In this document: piece by piece, positions 1 through 7,961 of the stretch | Numbering within the stretch: the first letter of the stretch is position 1 | Layout: every line of letters starts with the position of its first letter | DNA from: Scopulibacillus darangshiensis | Lineage (GTDB): Bacteria > Bacillota > Bacilli > Bacillales > Sporolactobacillaceae | Direction: 5' to 3' | DNA length: 64,000 bases | Assembly (NCBI RefSeq): GCF_004341035.1 | Contig: NZ_SLXK01000020.1 | Coordinates: forward strand, 1-64,000 | Translations under genes and position numbers: made by a program | Notes under the pieces: model-generated | The model's input: the letters and a program-made list of their open reading frames with translations, nothing else | Database searches by the model: none | What the model was told of the DNA's origin: nothing

Positions 1-66
1 GAATGCTAAATGAAAGCCAGCGCCTTTAGACGCCGGCCGGTAGTTTAGGCTTATAGCCTTTGTGCA

Positions 67-89
67 AACCACCCTTTGGAAGGGTGGTT
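67..89. terminator. Hairpin at the 3' end of the UspA gene
   Basis: AACCACCC (67-74) pairs perfectly with GGGTGGTT (82-89) around a seven-base loop and overlaps the stop codon of the leftward gene. No clear T-run follows on either strand, so this is a weak terminator candidate. Confidence 0.35.
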
Positions 90-516
90 ATGATTTCACA
101 ACAAACACCGGAACGGAAGAGTGCTGGACAACATGATGGCTCACGCTTCCGAGAAATTCTTTGACTCCGCTTAATCCTCTGCTTCCCATAACGATCAGGT
201 CGCATTTGTGTTTCGCAGCATGTTCTAATATGACATGGATCGGCTGGCCTTCCTCTTGGAATAATCGGACGTCACTTTCTATTGAAGTCAGCATTTCCCT
301 TGCTTTGGCGAGGACCTCATCCCCGTGTTTGTGCATCGATTTTTGCATATCCTCAAAAGCATTTTCAACGACATAAGGTGTCAGCGGCAGTTCCACAGTG
401 TATAACACATCAATGGTGATGTCGGGATTGGTTTTTGCTATATCAATCGCCTTTTCCAGGGATTTCGTTGCTTGATTGGATCCATCGTACGCCACTAAAA
501 TTTTTGAACATAACAT
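88..516 (-). CDS. Universal stress protein UspA family
   Basis: A 142-residue single-domain cytoplasmic Usp protein. The N-terminal strand carries the nucleotide-binding Asp (ILVAYDGS), and the C-terminal part has the glycine-rich ATP-binding loop (GSRGLSGVKEFLGS) followed by HHVVQHSSVPVFVV, as in ATP-binding Usp proteins. Such proteins act in stress survival, usually as dimers. I place the start at the ATG at 516, which has GGTGG six bases upstream; an in-frame GTG at 525 would add three residues. The gene lies just downstream of the leftward MFS gene (gap of about 27 bases), so the two may share a transcript. The specific role is unknown. Confidence 0.9.
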   Translation of the reverse strand: MLCSKILVAYDGSNQATKSLEKAIDIAKTNPDITIDVLYTVELPLTPYVVENAFEDMQKSMHKHGDEVLAKAREMLTSIESDVRLFQEEGQPIHVILEHAAKHKCDLIVMGSRGLSGVKEFLGSVSHHVVQHSSVPVFVVKS

Positions 517-543
517 AATGACCACCGGCTTTCGAAAATTTAA

Positions 544-1767
544 TTATTCATTTACTGCTTGTATTTGACCTTTAGTTTGATCATGACTTCTGCGTTGTTT
601 CAGCAAATAAACGCCATAGATAATAAGGAATAAAACCATACATAAAGAAGATACACGATACATAATGGCATAGCTTGCTGCAGCTGCGATTGTACTTAAC
701 AAAACGGCACCTAACGCCACACCTAAGTCCATGAAGGATAGAAATGTCCCATTCGCAGCCCCTTTCCGGTCTGAGGCTGATCGATCGACAGCCCAAGCCT
801 GCAATGATGGCTGGACCGAACCAAAGCCAAAGCCATAGAGGATTGAAGCGATAACTAAGGTAGGTATCGTCGTTGTAAAGGACAAGACAATAAGGCCGGC
901 CAGCATACATACTGCACCTGGGAGGACCACAAACGCATGGCCTTTTCGGTCAAATAACTTTCCAACAAATGGCCGGCTAATAAGGATCATAAGACAATGG
1001 CCAATGAAATAGATCCAAATGCTTTCGATACCGATTTCCTTTCCGTATAATGCAATAAAACTCATGACGCCGCCGAAAGGAACTGCCAGAAGAAAACAAA
1101 GCACCGAAGGAAGCAGCGCTTTTTTTTCAAATAAGTCACTCCAAATTGAACCTTTCTTGGTTTGTTTCTGTTGCTCTTGTTTGGTTAGCTTTGGAATGGA
1201 GACACCTTGTGTTATCAGCCAGCCAATAGCCATGAAAACCGTTGTTAAAATAAGGATGACATTAAAGCTGTAATGATTAAGCAAGGCGATGCCGATGATC
1301 GGTGCAACTGATGTCGCAAGAATAACTGATAGAGCATAGTACCCGGTTCCTTCTCCGCGGCGCTGATCTGGGACATTATCTGACATCACTGTGGCGATGG
1401 ATGTGGAAGCCATGCCCCAGCCAACACCTTGGAACAACCGCAATACCAATAATAGTGCGACCGCAGAAAAGGCAAAAAAGGTAAGATTAAAAAAGATAAG
1501 GATGATAAATCCTATAATGAGAAGCGGTTTCCTTCCTGCCGTGTCAACGGCTTTCCCTGTAATGGAACGAAAAATTAGAGCGGAAAGAGCAAAAAGGCTG
1601 ACGACGAGACTTGCCTGGAAGTCGCTTCCGCCGATATCTTTGATGTATACAGGCAGCGTGGGAATGAGCATTTGAAAGCCTTGATAAGTAAATAAATTAG
1701 CAATAACTATTAATATAAAGTTTTTGGTCCATAATTTAGACTGTGGTATTGATTTCATTTGATTCAT
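544..1767 (-). CDS. MFS transporter (drug-efflux-like)
   Basis: A 407-residue, 12-helix major facilitator protein of the plasma membrane, probably a proton-driven exporter. The loop between helices 2 and 3 has the MFS motif A (GKAVDTAGRKPLL) and the equivalent loop between helices 8 and 9 has GKLFDRKGHAF; GWGMASTSIATVMSDNVP lies after helix 4. I start at the ATG at 1767, preceded by AGGAAG nine bases upstream; an upstream ATG at 1815 lacks this site. It is divergent from a LysR-type regulator, a common arrangement for inducible efflux, so the substrate is probably the ligand of that regulator. Substrate cannot be named from sequence. Confidence 0.88.
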   Translation of the reverse strand: MNQMKSIPQSKLWTKNFILIVIANLFTYQGFQMLIPTLPVYIKDIGGSDFQASLVVSLFALSALIFRSITGKAVDTAGRKPLLIIGFIILIFFNLTFFAFSAVALLLVLRLFQGVGWGMASTSIATVMSDNVPDQRRGEGTGYYALSVILATSVAPIIGIALLNHYSFNVILILTTVFMAIGWLITQGVSIPKLTKQEQQKQTKKGSIWSDLFEKKALLPSVLCFLLAVPFGGVMSFIALYGKEIGIESIWIYFIGHCLMILISRPFVGKLFDRKGHAFVVLPGAVCMLAGLIVLSFTTTIPTLVIASILYGFGFGSVQPSLQAWAVDRSASDRKGAANGTFLSFMDLGVALGAVLLSTIAAAASYAIMYRVSSLCMVLFLIIYGVYLLKQRRSHDQTKGQIQAVNE

Positions 1768-1904
1768 AGCTTCACTTCCTGTGTAGATAATTTTAAATGA
1801 ACCAGTCAGCAGCACTTAATTATTTTATCAAGCTTTTAGGTATATTAAAAATATATATATTGTTATATTGGTATATATAAAAAGTATATATGGAGCGATT
1901 CAAA
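1768..1904. promoter_or_regulatory. Divergent promoter region, MFS / LysR
   Basis: The intergenic block is extremely AT-rich, with runs of alternating TATATA between about 1838 and 1890 that offer several -10-like hexamers for both directions. LysR-type regulators usually bind T-N11-A dyads in such divergent regions; several overlapping dyads are possible here and I cannot pick one. Confidence 0.5.
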
Positions 1905-2786
1905 ATGGAGCTAAAGCAATTAAAATATTTTAAAACCATTGTTGAAGCAGGTAATATTTCGAAGGCAGCAGAACTGCTTTACATGGCGCAGCCGCCGTTA
2001 AGCCAGCAGCTCAAGCGCCTGGAAAAAGAATTGGACGCTGTTCTTATTCATCGCCGCACACGGCAATGGGAGCTAACCGAAGCCGGCAGGGCTTTGTACA
2101 AACATGCTGGATACATGCTGCAAAAAACTGCTGATATCAAAGAAGAGATTCAAGAAATCAATCAAGGCATGCGCGGCAATTTGACCATTGGTGTCTCAAC
2201 CTCCTGTATTTCTTATCTGCCAAAAAGTATTAAAACCTTCAGGGCAACTCATCCCAATGTTTATTTAAAAATTTGGGAAGGTGACTCTTATTACCTTGAG
2301 GAATTACTTTCTGATGGGAAAATCGAGGTGGCGCTCATGCTGCTTCCAAAGCAATTAGAAGAATATGAACTCATTCAATTACAAAAGGAACCGTTTGTGG
2401 CAGCTGTGCCTAAATCGTTGGGGGAACAATTTACTGAGGAAGTCATCGGTTTAAAACAGATAGCAGAGTATCCTTTTTTGATGCTGGCTCCTATGGAAGG
2501 TTATTCAATGTACGAAGATATCATCCATCACTTTCATAAAAGCAAACTTGCACCGGACATCGTCATGGAGTGTAAAGATATTTCAATCCTATTAGCCCTC
2601 GTGGCATCTGGCGTTGGGATATCAATTATTCCGAAATCGGAAATCCATGAGGCATACCATCATGATATCACCACTTTTGAAATAAACGATTTTTCAGTTT
2701 ATGTAGAACCCTCTATTATATGGAGGAAAAACCACCGTTTAACCAAAGCTGCAGAATATTTTATGAACCATTTGATCAAAAAATAA
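1905..2786 (+). CDS. LysR-family transcriptional regulator
   Basis: A 293-residue LysR regulator. Residues 1-60 form the winged helix-turn-helix (MELKQLKYFKTIVEAGNIS, then AAELLYMAQPPLSQQLKRLE), and from about residue 90 a periplasmic-binding-protein-like effector domain follows (GNLTIGVSTSCISYLP onward). I start at the ATG at 1905, which has GGAG nine bases upstream; an in-frame ATG at 1890 lacks a site. It is divergently arranged with the MFS exporter and most likely controls that gene and itself. The effector-domain sequence resembles BsdA/AlsR-type regulators only in general form, so the inducer is unknown. Confidence 0.9.
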   Translation: MELKQLKYFKTIVEAGNISKAAELLYMAQPPLSQQLKRLEKELDAVLIHRRTRQWELTEAGRALYKHAGYMLQKTADIKEEIQEINQGMRGNLTIGVSTSCISYLPKSIKTFRATHPNVYLKIWEGDSYYLEELLSDGKIEVALMLLPKQLEEYELIQLQKEPFVAAVPKSLGEQFTEEVIGLKQIAEYPFLMLAPMEGYSMYEDIIHHFHKSKLAPDIVMECKDISILLALVASGVGISIIPKSEIHEAYHHDITTFEINDFSVYVEPSIIWRKNHRLTKAAEYFMNHLIKK

Positions 2787-3055
2787 AGATAAATGTTTAA
2801 TAGAAAGACGCCTTTTTTACAAAAAAGACAGCAGCCCATTATCTCGCAAATAGAGTCATATCATAGGAAAGTGCCGCCTGGTGCAAGATGGAAAGGCCTT
2901 TATATGTCATTTGCGTAATAGGAGCTTAATATGTAAAAGCCCACATACTCTTTAAAATTTGCCGAATCTAATTTAGGGACGTTAGAAATTGTCCAAAAGT
3001 CTAGTTTTAACACGGCTAATAACTAATAAGGTAAATTTTTGAGGAGGTTTTTACA
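2787..3055. other. Intergenic region upstream of the LysM-3D gene
   Basis: A 269-base non-coding stretch. A short A/T inverted repeat near 2811-2828 (CTTTTTT...AAAAAAG) may end the LysR transcript. The rest should hold the promoter of the secreted LysM-3D protein. I looked for c-di-AMP (ydaO) riboswitch landmarks and paired WalR boxes because related cell-wall genes have them, but saw neither clearly. Confidence 0.4.
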
Positions 3056-3619
3056 ATTAAGTATCTTACTAAGTATCTTACACTAGCAATGGCACTTATC
3101 GCCTGCTTATTCGTCACATCGAATGTTGCATCAGCACACGGTACATATACGGTGGAAAAGGGTGATACACTTTCTAAAATCGCCCGTTCTCACAATGTCA
3201 GCTTAAAGAGTGTCGTATCGGCAAATTCATCTATAGAAAATATTAATCTTATTTTTCCGGGTCAGGCGATCACTCTGCCGGGAAACAAAGATTTGACACC
3301 ATCTGAAACCAAGGGGAAAAGTGAAACATTTACAGTCACAGCTTATACAGCCGGAACAGAATCTACTGGCAAACAGCCGGGTGACGCTGGATATGGCATC
3401 ACAGCATCAGGGAACCCTGTACAAGAGGGAGAAACGATCGCTTGCCCGCCGTCTATGGACTTTGGAACAAAAGTATACATCCCTTACTTTAATCAAACAT
3501 ATACTTGCCAAGATAGGGGAAGCGCCATTCATGAAGGCAGAATTGATGTCTATATGAAAGATTTGAATGACGCCATCAACTTTGGCAAAAAGCAATTAAA
3601 AGTCAATGTGCAAGGTTAA
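3056..3619 (+). CDS. Secreted LysM-3D domain cell-wall protein, ATT start
   Basis: An exported wall-lytic protein of the YocH type, about 187 residues: signal peptide (to about residue 27, ending SNVASA), one LysM peptidoglycan-binding domain (YTVEKGDTLSKIARSHNVS...LIFPGQAITLP), a short linker and a C-terminal 3D domain (the three Asp positions include AIHEGRIDVYMKD). 3D domains are found in muralytic transglycosylases. The only in-frame ATG (3089) falls inside the hydrophobic core and would leave no positively charged N-terminus and no spaced ribosome site. GAGGAGG at 3041-3047 points instead to ATT at 3056, eight bases on, which gives the N-terminus (M)KYLTKYLTLAMALIA, a textbook signal peptide. 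No ATG, GTG or TTG exists in frame between the upstream stop at 3032 and 3089. A strong terminator follows. Confidence 0.82.
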   Translation: MKYLTKYLTLAMALIACLFVTSNVASAHGTYTVEKGDTLSKIARSHNVSLKSVVSANSSIENINLIFPGQAITLPGNKDLTPSETKGKSETFTVTAYTAGTESTGKQPGDAGYGITASGNPVQEGETIACPPSMDFGTKVYIPYFNQTYTCQDRGSAIHEGRIDVYMKDLNDAINFGKKQLKVNVQG

Positions 3620-3631
3620 TAGCAATAGAAA

Positions 3632-3667
3632 AAGACAGTCCATCGCTTATTGTGGACTGCCTTTTTT
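3632..3667 (+). terminator. Intrinsic terminator after LysM-3D gene
   Basis: CAGTCCA (3636-3642) pairs with TGGACTG (3653-3659), flanked by an A-run upstream and CCTTTTTT downstream. Confidence 0.85.
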
Positions 3668-3755
3668 AGTTAATCAGAAAGTATAACTTTCTGACGCACA
3701 TAAGTGCAACTACGCCTCTGTCTTCGCCAATCGGCGAGTTTTCTTTAGTTAATCA
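3667..3755 (-). repeat. Family C dispersed repeat, copy 1
   Basis: A unit of about 89 bases, inverted relative to the copies near 16.8 and 25.9 kb. It contains the perfect hairpin CAGAAAGT-AT-AACTTTCTG and a second dyad around GCCAATCGGC, and both ends carry TTAGTTAATC. It directly abuts the T-run of the preceding terminator. Further copies are at 16781, 25860 and 44870. Confidence 0.8.
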
Positions 3756-3798
3756 AACGTTTAATTAATGAAAGAATAACGATTGAAATCACCTATTT

Positions 3799-4590
3799 TT
3801 AGACTGTAACATCTTGCTTTAGCTCAAGGGAAAATCTCCTGTTCTTCTGGTGAACGTTAATAGGGGTTTTGCAAAAGTGTGATAGATTTTCCGAAGTGAG
3901 CTGTTCTTCGGTCGGCCCCTGTGAAAAGTTTCCTCCTTCGCGCAACAGCAATGTGTGGGTGAAGATTGGCAGAATTTCATCGATTTGATGTGTCACGTAA
4001 ATAATGGTTGTTTTACGGCGATCAGCCATCTGTTCCACCGTTTTTAAAAGCTGTTCTTTCGATAAGAAATCAAGCCCTGAGCAAGGCTCGTCCAAAATAA
4101 GCAGCCTGGGTTCAGCCATCAAAGCCCTTCCGATCAGGACCCGCTGTTTTTCCCCTTGGGACATGTCAGCGTATGGCTGATTTTTAAGTCTAGCAATCCC
4201 GAGTTGATCCATGATTTCTTTGGCCTTATCAATATCTTTGTCATCCGGCTGTTCATACAAACCGATGGAGGCAAATTTGCCGCTGAGAATAACTTGCAGC
4301 CCACTGTTTTGCAAGTGGTGTGCCATTTTTTCTGAAAATGAAAAGCTGACCCAGCCGATTTGCTTTCGTAAATCATGAAGCGGGTAGCGCCCAAACTGTT
4401 TGCCGAACACTTTCATTGTACCTTTCGATGGAAAATGATAGCCGCACACAAGGTTTAATAATGTTGTTTTGCCGGCTCCATTCATCCCAAGGATCGCCCA
4501 ATGCTGCCCTTCTTCAACTTGCCAGCTTATGTCATTAATGATCCGCTTTCTATTCTTTATTAAATGGACGTTCTCGATATCTATAAGCAA
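3799..4590 (-). CDS. ylmA: ABC transporter ATP-binding protein, YlmA-like
   Basis: A 263-residue single ABC ATPase. Walker A is GMNGAGKTT, the Q-loop region follows (RKQIGWVSFSFSEK), the signature is MSQGEKQR, Walker B is LLILDEP and the switch His is in YVTHQIDEI. The TTG start at 4590 has AGAGGG at the right distance; upstream ATG codons give an N-terminal extension without family resemblance. Length and sequence match B. subtilis YlmA, an ATPase with no membrane partner next to it. None is seen here either, so it may work with a distant permease or in a non-transport role. A 45-residue membrane protein is encoded divergently. Confidence 0.85.
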   Translation of the reverse strand: MLIDIENVHLIKNRKRIINDISWQVEEGQHWAILGMNGAGKTTLLNLVCGYHFPSKGTMKVFGKQFGRYPLHDLRKQIGWVSFSFSEKMAHHLQNSGLQVILSGKFASIGLYEQPDDKDIDKAKEIMDQLGIARLKNQPYADMSQGEKQRVLIGRALMAEPRLLILDEPCSGLDFLSKEQLLKTVEQMADRRKTTIIYVTHQIDEILPIFTHTLLLREGGNFSQGPTEEQLTSENLSHFCKTPINVHQKNRRFSLELKQDVTV

Positions 4591-4800
4591 TCCAGACCCT
4601 CTTTTCCAATGATATACTGTGAACAATAGTAGTTTCATTTTCGTGAATATTTAAGTATTTGTCAAACCATTCAAACTTCCATTTTCTATAGGACAGGTAT
4701 ATATTTTTTGATAGAAGATTGAAAAAAGAGAATAATAGGATTATGATAAGTGTTAATAACGGCTTTCGGTCGTTAAACAAAGTAGAGAGGGTGATTGGGT

Positions 4801-4938
4801 ATGTGGCTACGGGTGATTCCTTATCTTTTATCAGCCTTTTTTTCAGTTACTGCTGTTGTTCTCGTCATGCTTCAGGCCTATGAATTTGGCAGTTCGTTAA
4901 TAGACTTTATAGGTAACCTTTTCAATAAAAAAACGTAA
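4801..4938 (+). CDS. Small membrane protein, 45 residues
   Basis: ATG at 4801 with AGAGGGTG upstream, ending at a TAA at 4936-4938 directly before a terminator hairpin. The product is one hydrophobic helix (IPYLLSAFFSVTAVVLVML) followed by a polar tail ending NLFNKKT. Start site, hydrophobicity and terminator together argue for a real gene. I do not recognise the family. It is divergent from the YlmA-like ATPase, but one helix is too little to act as that ATPase's permease. Confidence 0.6.
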   Translation: MWLRVIPYLLSAFFSVTAVVLVMLQAYEFGSSLIDFIGNLFNKKT

Positions 4939-4943
4939 TCATA

Positions 4944-4980
4944 AAGAGCCAAGTCTCTAGGGACTTAGCTCTTGTTTTGT
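4944..4980 (+). terminator. Terminator after the 45-residue gene
   Basis: AAGAGCCAAGTC (4944-4955) pairs with GACTTAGCTCTT (4962-4973) with one mismatch, followed by GTTTTGTT. Confidence 0.7.
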
Positions 4981-5002
4981 TACTGGGGTCAGCCCCGCCT
5001 TT

Positions 5003-5362
5003 TTAGTATCCAACCTCAACCGAGGCGTTTACAATATACATTAGATCATTTTTATCTTCTTTATCCTCTAGGTAGATGCCGCTTGTCGTAAGCATCCCGC
5101 CATTAAGAACTTCGACTGTTACGGTTCCATAGGGAATCGCTTTTTTAACCTCTTCATGATCGAGTTTGTCCGCATCACAAGGCACAGCCAGCTTGATATT
5201 AACGTGCATGTTCTCCAATGACTGCTCAGGCAAAATCGACCTTATCCCGGGCATCGAATTCGTATGGATGGCATTTTTAACAGCACGCACAGCCGCCTTT
5301 GTCACATTTTGCCCATGAACATCAACACCCATGCCTGTCTCAATAAATACGATTTGTTCCAC
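5003..5362 (-). CDS. Lin0512 family conserved protein
   Basis: A 119-residue soluble protein of the Lin0512 family, with the typical opening (VFIETGMGVDVHGQNVTKAA) and a repeat-like second half (VTVEVLNGGMLTTSGIYLED). The family is conserved in Firmicutes and other bacteria but its biochemical role is not established to my knowledge. The start is a GTG at 5362 with AAAGGAG upstream. It stands alone, convergent with the small membrane gene and divergent from glnH. Confidence 0.8.
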   Translation of the reverse strand: MEQIVFIETGMGVDVHGQNVTKAAVRAVKNAIHTNSMPGIRSILPEQSLENMHVNIKLAVPCDADKLDHEEVKKAIPYGTVTVEVLNGGMLTTSGIYLEDKEDKNDLMYIVNASVEVGY

Positions 5363-5600
5363 TAGGTCTCTCTCCTTTGATAGATACTAATGCCATTTTA
5401 ACATAGATGAATGGCGTCTCTTAATCATTTCCGGTCGATGTCTTTTTACCAGGTAAAAAAATCCCTATCCCTTTTATCCAAAAATAAATGCAGCCATGTA
5501 TATGCCAGCGAACAAGGTCATAGGATGTCTGTAGGAGAGACAACCAGTGGCCCTAGAAAAAACGAGGGGCTTAAAATTCATAAGGGGGACTCGGCTTTTG
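5363..5600 (+). promoter_or_regulatory. Leader region of glnHPQ with several dyads
   Basis: This 238-base non-coding stretch holds a dyad GCCATT (5392-5397)/AATGGC (5410-5415), a near-perfect palindrome TTTTTACC-A-GGTAAAAA (5443-5459), and further down GGAGAGA with a GCCCT/AGGGGC stem just before the glnH ribosome site. The density of dyads suggests a structured leader or an operator. I could not fit it to a known riboswitch class. Confidence 0.35.
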
Positions 5601-6377
5601 ATGAAGAAAAAAGGGTTTATTTTATTATTAGTCATGATTTTGTCCATATCAGCTCTGGCTGCTTGCGGCAGTGATAGCGCGGGTGGCAAAAAGGAAGATA
5701 AAACGTTGATTGTCGCTACGGACAATAGCTTCGTGCCGTTCGAATATTCGGATAAGGACTCAGGAGAGATGAAGGGCTTTGATATTGATTTGATGAAGGC
5801 GATCGCAAAAGAAGCCGGTCTTAAGATCAAATTTAAGCCAATGAAATTCGACGGCATTGTCCCGGGGCTGAAGTCGAAACGATGGGATATGGGGATTGCC
5901 GGAATGAGCATCACAGATGAACGGAAGAAGTCGATTGATTTCTCTGATCCTTATTATGAATCGGGCCTGATTATCGGTGTTCAAGCCGATAACACGGATA
6001 TTAAAGGCTCTGAAGACCTTGCCGGAAAAAAAGTGTCAACAAAAACTGGAACGACCAGCCAGGATTACTTGAAAAATAAAATCCCTGAAGCCAAATCCGT
6101 TGCTTTCCCGGAAATTAACCAGGCTTATCAGGAACTGTCGGCGGGACGCGTTGATGCCACCTTATACGATATGCCTAACCTCGCTTATTATATTAAGACA
6201 AAAGCAAAAGGCAAAATTAAAATGGTCGGTAAGAAAATGACGGCCGAAAGCTATGGCATCGGCTTTCCAAAAGGTTCCGACCTTGTTGGAAAAGTGAATA
6301 AAGCATTAAAGACAATTCGAGACAATGGCACCTACGATAAAATTTATAAAAAGTGGTTTGGGGAAAAACCGGAATAA
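5601..6377 (+). CDS. glnH: Glutamine-type ABC transporter substrate-binding lipoprotein
   Basis: A 258-residue extracellular solute-binding protein, class SBP_bac_3. A basic start and hydrophobic stretch lead to the lipobox LAAC, so Cys21 is the lipidated N-terminus after cleavage. The mature part closely follows E. coli GlnH (LIVATDNSFVPFEY, ITDERKKSIDFSDPYY, DNGTYDKIYKKWFGEKPE), which supports glutamine or a related polar amino acid as ligand. I start at the ATG at 5601; AAGGGGGA lies about 12 bases upstream, a slightly long spacing, and longer in-frame starts would spoil the signal peptide. It leads a glnH-glnP-glnQ operon with an internal hairpin after this gene. Confidence 0.9.
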   Translation: MKKKGFILLLVMILSISALAACGSDSAGGKKEDKTLIVATDNSFVPFEYSDKDSGEMKGFDIDLMKAIAKEAGLKIKFKPMKFDGIVPGLKSKRWDMGIAGMSITDERKKSIDFSDPYYESGLIIGVQADNTDIKGSEDLAGKKVSTKTGTTSQDYLKNKIPEAKSVAFPEINQAYQELSAGRVDATLYDMPNLAYYIKTKAKGKIKMVGKKMTAESYGIGFPKGSDLVGKVNKALKTIRDNGTYDKIYKKWFGEKPE

Positions 6378-6402
6378 AAAGAAGTATTTCTAGTAACTGA
6401 CC

Positions 6403-6440
6403 GAGGTGTGGCAGGTGTACCAGCGTGCCGCACCTCTTTT
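6403..6440 (+). terminator. Intra-operon attenuator between glnH and glnP
   Basis: GAGGTGTGGCA (6403-6413) pairs with TGCCGCACCTC (6426-6436) with one wobble pair, followed by four T. Partial terminators after the binding-protein gene are common in ABC operons and raise binding protein over membrane parts. Confidence 0.65.
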
Positions 6441-6470
6441 CAAATAAATAACGAAATGGGGATTGATAGA

Positions 6471-7133
6471 ATGGATTTTGGGCAATGGTTCGTCCCGTTC
6501 GGTGAAGTTGCCCCTTTAATTTTAAAAGGCTTTTGGATAACTATTGAAGTCACGATTGTCGGGCTGTTTTTCGGTTTTATTTTGGGGGCCATAGCGGGGC
6601 TTGCCCGGTTATCAAGAAACAAAATTATTTATAGCATTGCGACGGTCTATGTTGAAGTGGTTCGCGGCACACCGATCCTATTGCAGATTTTTTTCGTTTA
6701 TTTTGGTTTAGCGGCTTTGTTAAATATTACCTTCGGGGCGCTGACGGCAGCTTTCATCGCTCTAGCGTTTAACTCCGGGGCTTACATTGCCGAGATTGTA
6801 CGGGGGGCTGTGTTTTCCATTGAAAAGGGGCAAATGGAAGCGGGGAGGTCAATCGGGTTGACCCATACTCAAGCCATGCGCTACGTAATTTGGCCCCAAG
6901 CCATCAAACGAATGATTCCACCTCTCGGCAACCAGTTTATCATCAGCTTAAAGGACAGCTCCCTTTTCTCAGTTATAGCCCTCGGAGAGATTGTGTATAA
7001 AGGTCAACAATATATTGCGACAACTTATAATTACGGGCAAACCTATATTACTATTGCAGTCGCCTATTTAATCATAACGATTCCGCTTTCATTGATTTTG
7101 CGCCAAATTGAAAGGAGGCTTGATGTGTCATGA
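6471..7133 (+). CDS. glnP: Amino acid ABC transporter permease
   Basis: A 220-residue membrane permease of the HisM/GlnP type with about five helices. The N-terminal segment ([20 protein letters not shown]) and [19 protein letters not shown] are typical of polar amino acid permeases, and the EAA loop is [21 protein letters not shown] start at the ATG at 6471, ten bases after GGGG; upstream in-frame codons translate the attenuator hairpin and are not credible. The stop overlaps the glnQ start (ATGA), indicating translational coupling. It would act as a homodimer with two GlnQ subunits. Confidence 0.9.
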   Translation: MDFGQWFVPFGEVAPLILKGFWITIEVTIVGLFFGFILGAIAGLARLSRNKIIYSIATVYVEVVRGTPILLQIFFVYFGLAALLNITFGALTAAFIALAFNSGAYIAEIVRGAVFSIEKGQMEAGRSIGLTHTQAMRYVIWPQAIKRMIPPLGNQFIISLKDSSLFSVIALGEIVYKGQQYIATTYNYGQTYITIAVAYLIITIPLSLILRQIERRLDVS

Positions 7134-7852
7134 TTGAAGTGAAAGATTTGCATAAAGCGTTCGGTGACCATGAGGTTTTAAAAGGGATCAATGCCAAGGT
7201 AGCCGAACAGGAGGTCGTTTGTGTCATCGGCCCTTCTGGGTCAGGGAAAAGCACCTTTTTGCGGTGTCTTAACCTTTTAGAACCCATCACCTCAGGAAAT
7301 GTAACGATTGTCGGCTACGACCTGACTGATCCGAAAACCAATATAAATATCATTCGGACTGAGGTTGGAATGGTCTTCCAGCATTTTAATCTTTTTCCCC
7401 ATATGACAACATTGGAAAACGTTACCTTAGGGCCGATGAAGATCAAAAAGCTAAATAAGCAGAATGCTAGGGCGGAAGCTTTAAGTTTGCTGGAAAAGGT
7501 GGGGCTGGCCGATAAAGCGGACGTATATCCCGAAAGCTTATCAGGCGGTCAAAAGCAACGAGTTGCCATCGCTCGGGCACTTGCCATGAATCCCAAGGTC
7601 ATGCTGTTTGATGAACCAACGTCTGCACTTGACCCAGAGCTTGTCGGCGATGTTCTTGAGGTCATGAAGGCTCTTGCTAAAGAAGGGATGACGATGGTTG
7701 TCGTAACTCATGAAATGGGGTTTGCCCGTGAAGTAGGCAACCGTGTAATTTTTATGGATGAGGGAATCGTTATGGAAGAAAACACACCCGAAGAAATCTT
7801 CAGCAACCCGCAAAATCCAAGGACACAGGCTTTCTTAAGCAAGGTGCTGTAA
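7130..7852 (+). CDS. glnQ: Amino acid ABC transporter ATP-binding protein
   Basis: A 240-residue ATPase of the polar amino acid class, the family's usual length. Walker A is GPSGSGKST (from about residue 35), the Q-loop region is [15 protein letters not shown], the signature is LSGGQKQR, Walker B is [14 protein letters not shown], and the switch His is in [11 protein letters not shown]. It drives uptake through GlnP with ligand delivered by GlnH. A family A palindrome pair begins right at its stop codon and serves as the operon terminator. Confidence 0.93.
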   Translation: MIEVKDLHKAFGDHEVLKGINAKVAEQEVVCVIGPSGSGKSTFLRCLNLLEPITSGNVTIVGYDLTDPKTNINIIRTEVGMVFQHFNLFPHMTTLENVTLGPMKIKKLNKQNARAEALSLLEKVGLADKADVYPESLSGGQKQRVAIARALAMNPKVMLFDEPTSALDPELVGDVLEVMKALAKEGMTMVVVTHEMGFAREVGNRVIFMDEGIVMEENTPEEIFSNPQNPRTQAFLSKVL

Positions 7853-7890
7853 AATAGGGGTCTGACCCCAAGGGGTCAGACCCCTATTTT
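7851..7890. repeat. Family A palindrome pair, copy 1 (glnQ terminator)
   Basis: A perfect 19-base inverted repeat: AAAATAGGGGTCTGACCCC (7851-7869), two bases, then its exact complement (7872-7890). A-run on the left and T-run on the right make it a bidirectional terminator. The core is the 13-mer GGGGTCTGACCCC plus its reverse complement, T-form first. Confidence 0.9.
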
Positions 7891-7961
7891 TATGTTATAA
7901 TAACCCTCTGATTAGGAGACGATTTTAATACACGTCTCGCATTGAAAAGAGGACTTATAAA

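Noticed and set aside
581-910. Open frames overlapping the MFS gene in other frames
   Set aside because: They lie wholly inside a well-supported transporter gene and show no ribosome sites or family likeness.
2787-3055. c-di-AMP riboswitch or WalR sites upstream of the LysM-3D gene
   Set aside because: The conserved ydaO segments and a properly spaced pair of TGTWAH boxes are not visible.
4983-4998. GGGGTCAGCCCC as a further family A copy
   Set aside because: Only part of the 13-mer is present and it lacks a partner; it may be a worn remnant but cannot be told from chance.
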